From Photobacterium chitinilyticum (GTDB lineage: Bacteria > Pseudomonadota > Gammaproteobacteria > Enterobacterales > Vibrionaceae), in NCBI RefSeq assembly GCF_004104355.1, contig NZ_RJLM01000016.1, forward strand, positions 1-64,000: 64,000 bases of DNA. Reading direction: 5' to 3'. Numbering within the stretch: position 1 is the stretch's first letter; each line of letters begins with the position of its first letter. The position numbers were made by a program, and so were the translations under genes. This document shows, piece after piece, positions 10,355 through 23,093 of this stretch. The notes under the pieces are model-generated. The model saw nothing but the letters and a program-made list of their open reading frames with translations. It had not been told where the DNA came from and did no database searches.

Positions 10355-10384
10355 AAAAAAGGACGCACTTTGCGCCCTTTTTTT
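10355..10384. terminator. Bidirectional terminator between mutS and rpoS
   Basis: The stem AAAAAAGGaCGC / GCGcCCTTTTTT with loop ACTTT lies between the convergent mutS and rpoS ends. Both strands give a stem followed by a T-run, with one internal mismatch. Confidence 0.8.
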
Positions 10385-10434
10385 CATTCCTATCCGGCAG
10401 ATGACAGTGTTGCAATCAGCTGACCTGAATACTT

Positions 10435-11421
10435 TTACAAATCTTGGTTAAACAACGATTCGATATTCAGCCCTTGGTGCGTCAGCATGTCGCGCAGACG
10501 ACGCAGGCCTTCGACCTGGATCTGGCGGACACGTTCACGGGTCAGGCCAATTTCACGGCCAACATCTTCAAGGGTCGACGCCTCATATCCCAGCAGACCG
10601 AATCGGCGTGCCAGTACTTCGCGCTGTTTCGGATTCAGTTCCTGCAGCCAGGAAACAATCGAGGTTTTGATGTCATCATCCTGAGTCGATGTCTCCGGTC
10701 CCCCCCCCTTCTCGTCAGGAATAATATCTAGCAACGCTTTCTCTGAATCGCCACCAATCGGGTTGTCAACCGAACCGACACGCTCGTTCAAACGCAGCAT
10801 GCGGTTTACATCCTCGACAGATTTATCTAGCTTCAGGGCGATATCTTCCGCTGTCGGCTCATGATCCAGCTTCTGGGCTAGTTCGCGGGCAGTACGAAGA
10901 TAAACGTTCAGCTCTTTCACTACATGGATGGGTAAACGGATGGTGCGAGTTTGGTTCATGATAGCCCGCTCAATAGTCTGACGGATCCACCATGTTGCAT
11001 AGGTAGAGAAACGGAAGCCGCGTTCCGGATCAAATTTTTCGACTGCGCGGATCAAGCCGAGGTTGCCTTCCTCAACCAAATCCAACAGGGCAAGACCACG
11101 ATTGCTGTAACGACGAGATATCTTCACAACCAATCGCAAGTTACTTTCTATCATTCGCTTGCGGGCAACTTCATCACCTCGCAGCGCCCGGCGGGCATAC
11201 AAAACTTCTTCTTCCGCAGTAAGAAGCGGAGAAAAGCCGATCTCGCCAAGATAAAGCTGTGTCGCATCCAGGGCTTTTTGTGTTGCCCCGTATTGCGAAA
11301 TATCGACCTCATCACTCGTTTTTTCAGCCGATGCGGTTTTGGTTTCGGCTTCGGCCGAGTCTAATTCCACATCTTCAAAGTCAAAGTTCTCGATATTTGT
11401 AGCCGTATTGCTTCTACTCAT
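10435..11421 (-). CDS. rpoS: RNA polymerase sigma factor RpoS
   Basis: RpoS is the stationary-phase and general stress sigma factor. The 328-residue product shows sigma-70 region 1.2 ([19 protein letters not shown]), region 2 ([11 protein letters not shown] to [19 protein letters not shown]), region 3 and region 4 with the [21 protein letters not shown]. The ATG at 11421 has GGGAGG five bases upstream. An acidic stretch follows the start. The coding strand carries nine consecutive G at 10700-10708, within the codons for KGGGP between regions 3 and 4, a possible slippage site. nlpD lies just upstream and probably holds the main promoter, as in E. coli. Confidence 0.98.
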   Translation of the reverse strand: MSRSNTATNIENFDFEDVELDSAEAETKTASAEKTSDEVDISQYGATQKALDATQLYLGEIGFSPLLTAEEEVLYARRALRGDEVARKRMIESNLRLVVKISRRYSNRGLALLDLVEEGNLGLIRAVEKFDPERGFRFSTYATWWIRQTIERAIMNQTRTIRLPIHVVKELNVYLRTARELAQKLDHEPTAEDIALKLDKSVEDVNRMLRLNERVGSVDNPIGGDSEKALLDIIPDEKGGGPETSTQDDDIKTSIVSWLQELNPKQREVLARRFGLLGYEASTLEDVGREIGLTRERVRQIQVEGLRRLRDMLTHQGLNIESLFNQDL

Positions 11422-11477
11422 AGCGCCTCCCAGATGGCGAGTTAGCAAGACATTACAACTTCACTATGCCATGTTGT

Positions 11478-12386
11478 CTATTTCGGCAAGTACCGTAACG
11501 GATTAACCGACTTGCCTTTGTAACGGATCTCGAAATGTAGGCGAACACTGTTGCTACCGGAGCTTCCCATTGAAGCAATCTTCTGCCCCGCTTTTACCGT
11601 CTGTTGCTCTTTGACCAGCACCTTATCATTGTGTGCATAAGCACTTAGATAATCGTCGCTATGCTTGATAATTACTAAGTTTCCATAGCCACGCAGGGCA
11701 TTACCTGCATACACTATGATTCCTCCAGCCGAAGCCTGTACGGCCTGTCCTCTTTTTCCGGCAATATCGATGCCTTTGTTGCCATTTTCTGAGCTGGAGA
11801 ACTTAGCAATAACCCTACCTTTGGTCGGCCATGACCAACTGGTCACCTTGTTACTCTTGCTCGCTTTTTTTGTAACGACTTTGTTACCTTTCGAATTTTG
11901 AGAGTACTCTTTTGTGCGACCTTGATCAACATTTTTATTGGCTGCTTTTTGCTCGGTCGGTTTAGGCTTTGGCTTCGGTTTTGCCACCGGTTTCGGGGTT
12001 GGTTTTGGTTGTGTTGCCTTACTTGCTGTTTTTACTGGGGGTTTAACAACAGCGATAGTCCCGGCCTTACCATATGCAGGGGCAACATATTTCGGTTTCC
12101 AGAGCTGTAACGTCTGACCCGGATAAATAGTATAAGGCGGAGAAAGTTTATTACTGGCAATTATATCTTTCACTTCCCGTCCGGTGATGTAGGAAATGAA
12201 ATACAGGGTATCCCCCTTTTCCACTTGATAATAACTGCCACGGAAGCTGCCTCGCTTCAAGCTTTGGTAGTCTTTGTCAAGGCTGGTTACCGGTGCCGGC
12301 ATATGAGTGCTACAGGCAGACAGCAGCAGGCATAGCACTGCTACTGTCGTTGTTCGCCAATTCGATATCTTCGCCGCCACACTCAT
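11478..12386 (-). CDS. nlpD: Murein hydrolase activator NlpD (LysM / LytM lipoprotein)
   Basis: NlpD activates the amidase AmiC during cell separation. A signal peptide ends in the lipobox LLLSAC, so Cys25 should be lipidated. A LysM domain (YYQVEKGDTLYFISYITG) follows near residue 52, then a Pro/Lys-rich linker of about 60 residues, then a C-terminal LytM (M23-like) domain. In that domain the usual metal-binding HxxxD is replaced by NKGID, so the fold is degenerate and probably regulatory rather than enzymatic, as in E. coli NlpD. It lies between pcm and rpoS on the same strand. Confidence 0.95.
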   Translation of the reverse strand: MSVAAKISNWRTTTVAVLCLLLSACSTHMPAPVTSLDKDYQSLKRGSFRGSYYQVEKGDTLYFISYITGREVKDIIASNKLSPPYTIYPGQTLQLWKPKYVAPAYGKAGTIAVVKPPVKTASKATQPKPTPKPVAKPKPKPKPTEQKAANKNVDQGRTKEYSQNSKGNKVVTKKASKSNKVTSWSWPTKGRVIAKFSSSENGNKGIDIAGKRGQAVQASAGGIIVYAGNALRGYGNLVIIKHSDDYLSAYAHNDKVLVKEQQTVKAGQKIASMGSSGSNSVRLHFEIRYKGKSVNPLRYLPK

Positions 12387-12392
12387 CGCAAT

Positions 12393-13022
12393 TTACGCCA
12401 GCTCTCCTGCGACCAAAGGTACGAAACGTACAGCTTCAATATCCTGAGAAATATACTGCTCGCCATTTCGTACAATCTGCTTCAGTACTTGGTACTCATC
12501 ACCTACCGGGATGATCAGGCGACCGCCATCGGCAAGCTGAGCCAGCAGCTCAACCGGAATATCATCGGCAGCAGCCGTCACGATAATGGCATCAAACGGT
12601 CCTTTGCTTGGCCACCCCTGCCAGCCATCTCCATGCTTGGTAGAGATATTATGCAAATCAAGCTGTTTAAAGCGACGCTTGGCCTGCCACTGCAACGCTT
12701 TGATCCGCTCAACAGAAAATACATGCTCGACCATGTGTGCAAGCACGGCTGTCTGATAGCCAGATCCCGTACCAATTTCCAGTATCCGGGAGTTAGGCTT
12801 CAGATCCAGCAACTCCGTCATTTTTGCCACAATATAAGGCTGCGAAATCGTCTGCCCACTACCAATAGGCAAGGCATTATTTTCATAAGCTTTGTGAGAT
12901 AATGCTTCATCGATGAACAGCTCTCTGGGAACGGTTGACATCGCCTGCAAAACTATATCGTTACGGATACCCAGCTGATGTAAATACGTCAGCAGACTAT
13001 GTCGTTCTTCCGCATAGCGCAT
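12393..13022 (-). CDS. pcm: Protein-L-isoaspartate O-methyltransferase
   Basis: It methylates isoaspartyl residues in damaged proteins so they can return to aspartate. The family motif [14 protein letters not shown] and the SAM-binding [14 protein letters not shown] are both present. I begin at ATG 13022 (MRYAEERH), giving 208 residues, the same length as the E. coli protein, two bases after the surE stop. An in-frame ATG at 13052 inside surE lacks a ribosome-binding site. It is part of the surE-pcm-nlpD-rpoS set. Confidence 0.95.
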   Translation of the reverse strand: MRYAEERHSLLTYLHQLGIRNDIVLQAMSTVPRELFIDEALSHKAYENNALPIGSGQTISQPYIVAKMTELLDLKPNSRILEIGTGSGYQTAVLAHMVEHVFSVERIKALQWQAKRRFKQLDLHNISTKHGDGWQGWPSKGPFDAIIVTAAADDIPVELLAQLADGGRLIIPVGDEYQVLKQIVRNGEQYISQDIEAVRFVPLVAGELA

Positions 13023-13024
13023 CC

Positions 13025-13774
13025 TTAATTTGTCTCCACTTGTTTTAACCATTGTTCAATGCCATCAATCGCATCATGCGCCGTTAGATCGACCTGTAAT
13101 GGTGTGATCGACACATGGTTATGCTCTATCGCAAAAAAATCCGTACCTGGTCCGGCATCCTGACAAGCACCAGGAGGGCCCAGCCAGTATATCGCCTTGC
13201 CACGAGGATCGACGGCCTTTTCCATTTTTTCGGCGCGATGGCGTGCACCTAAGCGGGTTACCTTCCAGTCACCAAGTTCCGCAAAGGGTACATCAGGTAC
13301 ATTGATATTCAGTATTTTATTATAAGCCAACGGCTGTTCTGCCAGTTTGCCAACAATATCTTTGATTACCAAAGCAGCAGTATCGAAATGCTGTGAGCCG
13401 ACCAAAGAAACGGCAATAGCCGGCACGCCGAGAAAATGCCCTTCGGTAGCTGCAGCAACCGTTCCGGAATACAGCACATCATCACCTAGGTTTGCACCAT
13501 GGTTAATGCCCGCTACAACAATATCCGGACGGTAATCCAACCATTCATTAAGCGCAAAGTGAACACAGTCTGTCGGTGTTCCTTCTACCGAAATCCGACG
13601 CTCGCCTTCCTCGCGAATACGCAGTGGATTATCTAAAGTGAGGGAGTTCGAGGCACCAGAGCGATTACGATCCGGCGCGACGACCGTCACCTCGCCAAGT
13701 TCTTCCAATGCTGCGGCCAGCGTCTTAATCCCTTCGGCAAAAATGCCATCATCATTACTGATCAAAATTCGCAT
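13025..13774 (-). CDS. surE: 5'/3'-nucleotidase SurE
   Basis: SurE is a metal-dependent phosphatase acting on nucleoside monophosphates. The start [15 protein letters not shown] carries the metal-binding Asp-Asp pair; SGASNSLT and [21 protein letters not shown] follow. I use ATG 13774 because GAGG lies nine bases before it; the ATG at 13783 directly abuts that GAGG. The gene overlaps the end of truD by 20 bases, implying translational coupling. Confidence 0.97.
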   Translation of the reverse strand: MRILISNDDGIFAEGIKTLAAALEELGEVTVVAPDRNRSGASNSLTLDNPLRIREEGERRISVEGTPTDCVHFALNEWLDYRPDIVVAGINHGANLGDDVLYSGTVAAATEGHFLGVPAIAVSLVGSQHFDTAALVIKDIVGKLAEQPLAYNKILNINVPDVPFAELGDWKVTRLGARHRAEKMEKAVDPRGKAIYWLGPPGACQDAGPGTDFFAIEHNHVSITPLQVDLTAHDAIDGIEQWLKQVETN

Positions 13775-14819
13775 GGTCGCCATCCTCTAGCTCACGCTCA
13801 ATCATTAGTTCACGTACTACTGCTGTCGCGAAACAGCCTGCAGGCAGCGCGAATGATACGGTCAGTTCATTGTCTTCAAGCAGCCATTCCATCTGCTGGG
13901 GTTTCAGCAGCAACGAGCGACGCTCGTGGCGCATCCGGTTATCGCAGATCAGTTTTAACAACAACGGTTCCTGCTCGACAATTCCCATCTCAAACGCTTC
14001 TGCATCCGCGGTGGTTGGTAGGGCATTATCACCCATCATCGGCGCAGTGATCGCCATAGTGCCCTTATCGACTTGCATTTGTAACTCAGCAGTAGCAGGT
14101 TCGGCTATTACCCCACGTTCATCACCGTGCTGAAGCAGACTATCACCCGCCAATAATGTACGTTCCTTGCCTTGTTCGATGCGAGAGGATAACACCATGT
14201 TAAACAACCAAGAACGCGCAGCAGATAAATAAAAGCTGCGCTTGCTCTTGTCTCGCACGCGGAACTCATCGTTGCCCCAGCTACGTGCTTTCGCCACATT
14301 GTTGCCGTTATGGCCAAACCGCTGCTCACCAAAATAGTTTGGTACGCCCTGTAGCTTGATCTGCTCTAGACGAGTGATCACATCTTGGGGCATGTCCAGT
14401 TCGGTCAGGCGCAGCTGGAACCAGTTACCCGCTAGATCGCCCGGTCTTAGTTTTTTATCATGACGAGCGGTCTCCAGTACTTCCACGCCCGGATGATCAG
14501 CAACGAATTGTGTCAAATCCGGATCAGACTTACCTGGCAGATGAACACTTAACCACTGTTCGGTAATCGCATGACGATCTTTAAGACCAGCCCAGCTCAC
14601 ATCTCGAGACTTGACCCCGCACGCTTTTGCCAGTTCATTAACAACATATTTGGTGTTTTCACCCGTCTTGCGGATTTTCACCATAAAATGCTCACCGGTA
14701 CCGGTAAAATCAAAGCCTAAATTTTCTTTAACGACAAAATGTTCAGGCAGGACTTTGATCTGTCCCTGGCAACTAGGTTTACCGTATAACCAGCTAAAAC
14801 TGTCCATTATATTAGACAT
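13755..14819 (-). CDS. truD: tRNA pseudouridine(13) synthase TruD
   Basis: It forms pseudouridine 13 in tRNA-Glu and related tRNAs. The catalytic Asp lies in [13 protein letters not shown], and [14 protein letters not shown] is the second signature. The start is uncertain: ATG 14819 (MSNIMDSF) is my choice, with ATG 14807 and 14843 also in frame and none preceded by a strong ribosome-binding site. It overlaps surE at its 3' end and lies 86 bp after ispF. Confidence 0.95.
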   Translation of the reverse strand: MSNIMDSFSWLYGKPSCQGQIKVLPEHFVVKENLGFDFTGTGEHFMVKIRKTGENTKYVVNELAKACGVKSRDVSWAGLKDRHAITEQWLSVHLPGKSDPDLTQFVADHPGVEVLETARHDKKLRPGDLAGNWFQLRLTELDMPQDVITRLEQIKLQGVPNYFGEQRFGHNGNNVAKARSWGNDEFRVRDKSKRSFYLSAARSWLFNMVLSSRIEQGKERTLLAGDSLLQHGDERGVIAEPATAELQMQVDKGTMAITAPMMGDNALPTTADAEAFEMGIVEQEPLLLKLICDNRMRHERRSLLLKPQQMEWLLEDNELTVSFALPAGCFATAVVRELMIERELEDGDHANFDQ

Positions 14820-14905
14820 ATATACACCGTATGTTGGCAGCAATAACGATTGCTGCGAAACCTGCCGTTATATTGTTGACAAAGGCAACGACAGGTAAGA
14901 AAAAC

Positions 14906-15382
14906 TTATTGTTTATTGATCAAGACCACAGCTTCACAAGCAATACCTTCCTTGCGTCCGGTAAAGCCCAATCGCTCTGACGTTGTCGCCTTAACATTGA
15001 TATTGCCAATATCCGAATCCAGATCCTCGGCAATCGCTTGGCACATCGCATCAATGTGGGGAGCCATTTTAGGTGCCTGGGCAATAATAGTGACATCCAG
15101 GTTACCCAAGCGATAACCCTTCGCCTTCACTTTACTATAGACATCCCGAAGCAGAAAACGGCTGTCAGCACCTTTCCACTCCGCGTCGGTATCCGGGAAG
15201 TGCCGACCGATATCACCGGCACCGATTGCCCCGAGCAATGCATCGCATACCGCATGTAAAGCCACATCCCCATCAGAATGGGCAATTAACCCCTGTTCGT
15301 AAGGAATCGCCACACCACCAATGATCACCGGCCCTTCACCACCAAATTTGTGTACATCAAAACCGTGTCCAATTCGCATCAT
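14906..15382 (-). CDS. ispF: 2-C-methyl-D-erythritol 2,4-cyclodiphosphate synthase
   Basis: This MEP-pathway enzyme cyclises CDP-methylerythritol phosphate with loss of CMP. The zinc-binding DVH is near the start (GHGFDVHKF), and [32 protein letters not shown] is the family core. AAGGA lies six bases before ATG 15382; the next codon is also ATG. It follows ispD with two bases between, so the two are co-translated. Confidence 0.98.
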   Translation of the reverse strand: MMRIGHGFDVHKFGGEGPVIIGGVAIPYEQGLIAHSDGDVALHAVCDALLGAIGAGDIGRHFPDTDAEWKGADSRFLLRDVYSKVKAKGYRLGNLDVTIIAQAPKMAPHIDAMCQAIAEDLDSDIGNINVKATTSERLGFTGRKEGIACEAVVLINKQ

Positions 15383-15384
15383 GG

Positions 15385-16092
15385 CTAATCCTTTGTTAGT
15401 TGTTGTAAATAAAAATCGGCCAGTGCCAGATCTTCAGGCTGGGTAACTTTCAGGTTATCTGCCCGCCCCTTTACTAATTGCGGCACATATCCACAAAACT
15501 CAAGGGCAGACGCCTCATCAGTAATCACGGCCCCTTGCTCAAGGGCATGCTGGAGCGAGTCGCGCAGTTGCTTCACTTTGAACATCTGCGGCGTTAAGGC
15601 ATGCCAGAGATTTTCGCGATCGACCGTTTCACGTATCCCCTGCGGCTTATCCGGTGACTGTACAAAACCACGCTTCATGGTATCTCGCACCGGCGACGCT
15701 AAAATCGCGCCACACTCGCTTAGACTAGCGGTGGCAATCAAGCGTTCCAAGTCTGATAGCTGTAAACAAGGTCGGGCGGCATCATGAACAAGTACCCAGC
15801 TATTTTCGTCATCAATGGCAGCCAGACCGGCAAACACCGAATCAGCTCGCTCGGCCCCGCCATCAACGAGTGTAATCCGCGGATCCGTGGCCAATGGCAA
15901 TGCCGAAAAATAAGGATCGGTTTTGCTAATCGCAATAATCACCCGCTGTATAGCCGGGTGGCAAAACAAACGATCTATGGTGTGCTCTAAAATTGTCTTT
16001 CCTGCAACCAGCAGGTATTGCTTTGGACGGTCTGCCGCCATTCGGCTACCAACGCCAGCAGCAGGTACAACTGCGGTGATCTTATCGGTCAT
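15385..16092 (-). CDS. ispD: 2-C-methyl-D-erythritol 4-phosphate cytidylyltransferase
   Basis: It transfers CMP from CTP to methylerythritol phosphate, the third step of the MEP isoprenoid pathway. The nucleotide-binding [18 protein letters not shown] is at residues 10-27, and [11 protein letters not shown] and ITDEASALE follow. The length of 235 residues is normal. It lies between ftsB and ispF, the usual order. Confidence 0.98.
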   Translation of the reverse strand: MTDKITAVVPAAGVGSRMAADRPKQYLLVAGKTILEHTIDRLFCHPAIQRVIIAISKTDPYFSALPLATDPRITLVDGGAERADSVFAGLAAIDDENSWVLVHDAARPCLQLSDLERLIATASLSECGAILASPVRDTMKRGFVQSPDKPQGIRETVDRENLWHALTPQMFKVKQLRDSLQHALEQGAVITDEASALEFCGYVPQLVKGRADNLKVTQPEDLALADFYLQQLTKD

Positions 16093-16188
16093 AGGTAAGG
16101 TGTTATGCTCAGAGTTAAAGTAATACCAATGGCAAGTGCCGATTTCCGATTCAAGTACCGAAGCTCAAGAGCACCCTTCATGTGGCGC

Positions 16189-16461
16189 TTAGTCACTGAC
16201 AATCCGAAAGAAGGTTTCTCCCGGTTTTATCATGCCGAGTTCGTTGCGCGCCCGCTCTTCGACCGCTTCCTGACCTCTGTGTAGATCATGAATTTCGGCA
16301 TACATTTGCTGGTTCCGCTGTACAAGTTCGGCATTGGCCTGCTGCTGAACCGCGACATTTCCTTTCGCCGCCAAATAATCCATCATTCCGTTTTTGCCAA
16401 GCCAGAAATCATACTGAAGCCAACACAGTACCGCCAGCAGCGAGACAGTTAACAAGCGCAT
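16189..16461 (-). CDS. ftsB: Cell division protein FtsB
   Basis: FtsB is a bitopic divisome protein that forms a complex with FtsL and FtsQ. The 90-residue product has one N-terminal membrane segment ([20 protein letters not shown]), then a coiled coil around residues 30-65 ([20 protein letters not shown]) and the conserved [19 protein letters not shown] end. It heads the ftsB-ispD-ispF run after the eno terminator. Confidence 0.95.
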   Translation of the reverse strand: MRLLTVSLLAVLCWLQYDFWLGKNGMMDYLAAKGNVAVQQQANAELVQRNQQMYAEIHDLHRGQEAVEERARNELGMIKPGETFFRIVSD

Positions 16462-16639
16462 GCAGCTCCCCGTTATTTCATGTAATTAATTCAGTTTCGG
16501 ACAATTTGCCTAACTAATCGCACTAAATGGTACATATCGAACAACGCGATTAGTTAATAAAATTGCAATACGGTAATAATCCCATAAAGCGCAAGGTGTG
16601 ACTAGCGCCTAATTCCAAACTCATTATTTATTCGGGCAT

Positions 16640-16668
16640 AAAAAAACCGCCTCACGAAGAGGCGGTTC
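16640..16668 (-). terminator. eno terminator
   Basis: AACCGCCTC / GAGGCGGTT forms a nine-base stem with loop ACGAA, followed on the minus strand by seven T. It lies about 45 bp after the eno stop. Confidence 0.9.
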
Positions 16669-16711
16669 GATAATTAAGGGTGATAAGTTCACCCCAAAGG
16701 CAAGCTAATGA

Positions 16712-18040
<1,329 letters not shown>

Positions 18041-18049
18041 TTAAAAGCT

Positions 18050-18084
18050 AAAAAAATAGCTGCAGCCATAACCGCTACAGCTAT
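18050..18084 (-). terminator. pyrG-eno intercistronic terminator or attenuator
   Basis: On the minus strand an 11-pair stem (18056-18066 with 18074-18084, one G-U pair, loop GGTTATG) is followed by six to seven T. This is a good intrinsic terminator placed between two genes usually thought to be co-transcribed, so it may limit read-through into eno. Confidence 0.75.
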
Positions 18085-18093
18085 CCGTAATCC

Positions 18094-19785
<1,692 letters not shown>

Positions 19786-19926
19786 TTAGTATACCAGACA
19801 CACTTTATTGCCACAACGTGAAAACTATCACAGCATTGATCGTTTTTTTTTGTTTCAAATCAAATATACCCAACAGCCTGCCTATCACGGTGCTTTTGTC
19901 GCCGAAATCCGGCTCCGACTGGTGAA

Positions 19927-20751
19927 TTAAACGCCGGACTGGCGTTCACGCTGTTTTACCTTATCCCACTCACTATCGAGCAGATCCAGCGAACAATCGT
20001 TAAGATGCTTCCCTTGTTCTAGCACACTTTTTTCAACTTCGCGAAATCGACGCTCGAATTTTTTATTGGCCCGCTGCAGGGCAGTTTCCGGTCTGACATT
20101 CAGATGACGGCTAAGGTTGACCACAGCAAAGAGTAGATCCCCAACTTCTTCTTCGATCTTACCTTGATTGGGTGATACTTGGATGACTTCATCCATTACT
20201 TCATCAATTTCCTCTTTCACCTTTTCAACCACAGGCCCGACTGTATTCCAGTCAAAACCATGCTTGGCGCAACGCTTTTGGATCTTGTCTGCACGCGTAA
20301 GAGCCGGAAAGGCTTTAGGGATATTAGCCAGGATACTTACGTCCTCACCTTTGGCTTCTCGCTCTTTGGCCTTTTCTGCTTCCCAGTTGGCATTGATTGC
20401 CGCATCGTCTTCGAACTCAGTATCACCAAACACATGGGGATGTCGGCGGGTTAGCTTTTCATTGATACCGGCAACAACATCATCAAAGTCAAACAGTCCC
20501 TGCTCTTTTCCCAGCTGGCTATAGAAGATGACCTGAAACAATAGATCCCCGAGCTCTTCGCGCACATCGTTCCAGTCCTGCTGCTCAATCGCATCGGCTA
20601 CCTCGTACGCCTCTTCAATGGTATGCGGTACAATAGAGGCGAAATTCTGTTTGAGATCCCACGGGCAGCCCTTGTTCGGATCCCGCAATGTCGCCATAAT
20701 TTCAACCAGCTGATCAATCGGTGTGTGCTGTTTCTCGCTCATAGTCGTCAT
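19927..20751 (-). CDS. mazG: Nucleoside triphosphate pyrophosphohydrolase MazG
   Basis: MazG hydrolyses NTPs to NMP and pyrophosphate and lowers ppGpp in E. coli. Two MazG domains are visible, each with an EEx(n)GD metal site: REELGDLLFQVIFY near residue 60 and EEEVGDLLFAVVNLSRHL near 210. The start could be ATG 20751 or ATG 20742 (MSEKQHT); neither has a strong ribosome-binding site. Its position just after relA fits a shared role in alarmone control. Confidence 0.95.
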   Translation of the reverse strand: MTTMSEKQHTPIDQLVEIMATLRDPNKGCPWDLKQNFASIVPHTIEEAYEVADAIEQQDWNDVREELGDLLFQVIFYSQLGKEQGLFDFDDVVAGINEKLTRRHPHVFGDTEFEDDAAINANWEAEKAKEREAKGEDVSILANIPKAFPALTRADKIQKRCAKHGFDWNTVGPVVEKVKEEIDEVMDEVIQVSPNQGKIEEEVGDLLFAVVNLSRHLNVRPETALQRANKKFERRFREVEKSVLEQGKHLNDCSLDLLDSEWDKVKQRERQSGV

Positions 20752-20771
20752 TCTTGTGTTCTTTTATTCAG

Positions 20772-20805
20772 TTAAAAAAACGGGCGGCAATAGGCCACCC
20801 GCTTC
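20772..20805 (-). terminator. relA terminator
   Basis: On the minus strand CGGGTGGC pairs with GCCGCCCG (one G-U) around a 5-base loop and is followed by seven T. Three tandem copies of the heptamer CGCTTCT (20800-20820) lie between it and the relA stop. Confidence 0.8.
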
Positions 20806-20826
20806 TCGCTTCTCGCTTCTCAGAGT

Positions 20827-23052
20827 CTAGTAGAGACGCTTGGCTTCGGCGACATCCTTCACCTGCTCAATTCGCTTAAGTACCCGGCTCAATACTTCGA
20901 GATCGGTCAGCTCCAGATCAAAATCCATAATCGACATCTGTTTCTTGAAGTCGATACGGCTCTTCATCCCCGCAACCTTCACTTTCTCGTTTGCCAGCGT
21001 ACTCGTCAGATCTTTGATCAAGCCGTTACGTTCCGAGGCCGTCACTCGCACCGTGATATTGTAGTTACCGACAAAACCACCGCCCCAAACTGTATGGATC
21101 ATTCGTTCAGGCGCATGATGACGCAGCTCTTCAAGCTGTTCACAATCGCTGCGGTGTACCGAAATACCCCGTCCTTGCGTTACGAAACCAATGATTTCAT
21201 CGCCAGGAATTGGCTGGCAACAGCGCGCAAGGTGAGTCATCAGGTTATCAACCCCTTCAACGACGACAGCATCACGCTGAGGCTTCTTGCTGGTTTCAAC
21301 CTTGGTACTTGCCTCGGCCAATTTCTCCAGCAGCTGCTGATCTTCCTCTTCCGCGGTAGGCTTGTTAACCAGCGCATTAATATGGTTTATCACCTGATTA
21401 ATACGCAGATCACCGCTTCCGATCCCGGCATATAGCTCCACCGCCGAATTAACGTTAAAACGCTTCAGGGCATAGGCCTGGGCATCTTTCAGCGTTGCAC
21501 CAATTTTCGTCAGCTCAGCTTCGAGGATCTCACGACCGGCGGTAATATTCTTGTCCCGATCCTGCTTACGGTACCAGGCATGTACCTTGGCACGCGCGCG
21601 ACTAGATGTAACAAACCCCAGGTTAGGGTTCAGCCAGTCACGAGAGGGATTTGGTTCTTTCTGAGTAATAATCTCGACCTGCTCACCCATCTGCAAACGA
21701 TAGGTAAACGGTACGATACGCCCTTCAACCTTGGCACCAATACAACGGTGACCAACTTCGGAATGAATGTGGTAGGCAAAATCCAGCGGTGTCGCATTCA
21801 GTGGCAAATCAACCACATCCCCTTTCGGCGTAAAGGCATATACCCGGTCATCAAAAACCTGGCTACGTAGCTCATCGAGCATTTCGCCAGAATCTGACAT
21901 CTCTTCCTGCCACGCGAGTAGCTTCCGAAGCCAGTTTATTTTTTCGTCATACGACGATTTTGCGCCGCCTGACGAGCCTTCCTTGTACTTCCAGTGTGCC
22001 GCGACACCCAGCTCTGACTCTTCGTGCATTTGCTTGGTACGGATCTGAATTTCAATGGTCTTCCCTTCCGGCCCGAGCACCACTGTATGAATAGACTGAT
22101 AACCATTCGGTTTGGGGTTGGCGACATAGTCATCAAATTCTTTCGGCAGGTGACGGTATTTGGTATGCACGACGCCTAGTGCGGCATAGCAATCTTGCAG
22201 CTGATCAGCAATGATGCGCACCGCCCGGACATCGAACAGTTCATCAAAAGCCAAGCTTTTCTTCTGCATCTTACGCCAGATGCTATAGATATGCTTAGGA
22301 CGGCCATGCACTTCAGCCTTGATATGCGAGACTTTCATTGACTCATCTAAGTCTGTCACAAAGTGGTCGATGTACTGCTCACGGTCAATACGACGCTCAG
22401 AAAGCTGCTTGGCAATTTGTTTGTAGGTATTCGGGTGATTATAGCGAAACGCATAATCTTCGATCTCCCACTTCAACTGACCAATCCCCAGCCGGTTAGC
22501 CAGCGGGGCGTATATATTGGCGCACTCTTTTGCCGCCGCACGACGGACCTCATCCGGTTCGTCTTTCACTTCGCGTAGATTACAGATACGCTCAGCCAGC
22601 TTGATCACCACGCAGCGGAAATCATCCACCATCGACAGTAACATACGACGAATATTATCCACCTGAGCCGACTGCGCCGCCCCTTCCGTGGTGGCATTTA
22701 GCTGACCGATGGCCGCCATCTGGTCAACGCCTGTTACCATCTGCAAAATCGTATTGCTATAATCTTCCTTCAGCTGTTCTTGGTCATATACGCCAGCCTG
22801 AACCAACGGGAACAGCAACGCGGCGATCAGGGTATCCCTGTCCATACTCAGAGTGACAAGGATCTCCACCATTTCGCGGCCACGCCATAACAGTAACGGC
22901 GCAGACTCTTCCTCTGTCGTTAACTCGATACATCGCTGATAAGTTTGCGTAATGCGTTTCGCCACTTTGGCGTCCTGCTGCAAACTATCCACCCAAGATG
23001 AAAGCTCAAATGTATCATTTTCCTTTAAATGCGCACCGCGAACTGCGACCAT
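20827..23052 (-). CDS. relA: GTP pyrophosphokinase RelA
   Basis: RelA makes (p)ppGpp on stalled ribosomes during amino acid starvation. The 741-residue product begins MVAVRGAHLKEN. In the place of the hydrolase HD site it reads IAALLFPLVQAG, so the hydrolase domain is inactive as expected for RelA rather than SpoT. The synthetase core (NGYQSIHTVVLGPEGK, GVAAHWKYKEG) lies mid-protein, then TGS (FTPKGDVVDLP), a zinc-finger-like segment with HLARCCQPIPGD, and a C-terminal ACT/RRM domain. It lies between rlmD and mazG. Confidence 0.98.
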   Translation of the reverse strand: MVAVRGAHLKENDTFELSSWVDSLQQDAKVAKRITQTYQRCIELTTEEESAPLLLWRGREMVEILVTLSMDRDTLIAALLFPLVQAGVYDQEQLKEDYSNTILQMVTGVDQMAAIGQLNATTEGAAQSAQVDNIRRMLLSMVDDFRCVVIKLAERICNLREVKDEPDEVRRAAAKECANIYAPLANRLGIGQLKWEIEDYAFRYNHPNTYKQIAKQLSERRIDREQYIDHFVTDLDESMKVSHIKAEVHGRPKHIYSIWRKMQKKSLAFDELFDVRAVRIIADQLQDCYAALGVVHTKYRHLPKEFDDYVANPKPNGYQSIHTVVLGPEGKTIEIQIRTKQMHEESELGVAAHWKYKEGSSGGAKSSYDEKINWLRKLLAWQEEMSDSGEMLDELRSQVFDDRVYAFTPKGDVVDLPLNATPLDFAYHIHSEVGHRCIGAKVEGRIVPFTYRLQMGEQVEIITQKEPNPSRDWLNPNLGFVTSSRARAKVHAWYRKQDRDKNITAGREILEAELTKIGATLKDAQAYALKRFNVNSAVELYAGIGSGDLRINQVINHINALVNKPTAEEEDQQLLEKLAEASTKVETSKKPQRDAVVVEGVDNLMTHLARCCQPIPGDEIIGFVTQGRGISVHRSDCEQLEELRHHAPERMIHTVWGGGFVGNYNITVRVTASERNGLIKDLTSTLANEKVKVAGMKSRIDFKKQMSIMDFDLELTDLEVLSRVLKRIEQVKDVAEAKRLY

Positions 23053-23093
23053 TTCTCTATCCTGTTATGTTCTCTGTTAATGTTGAATAAACA

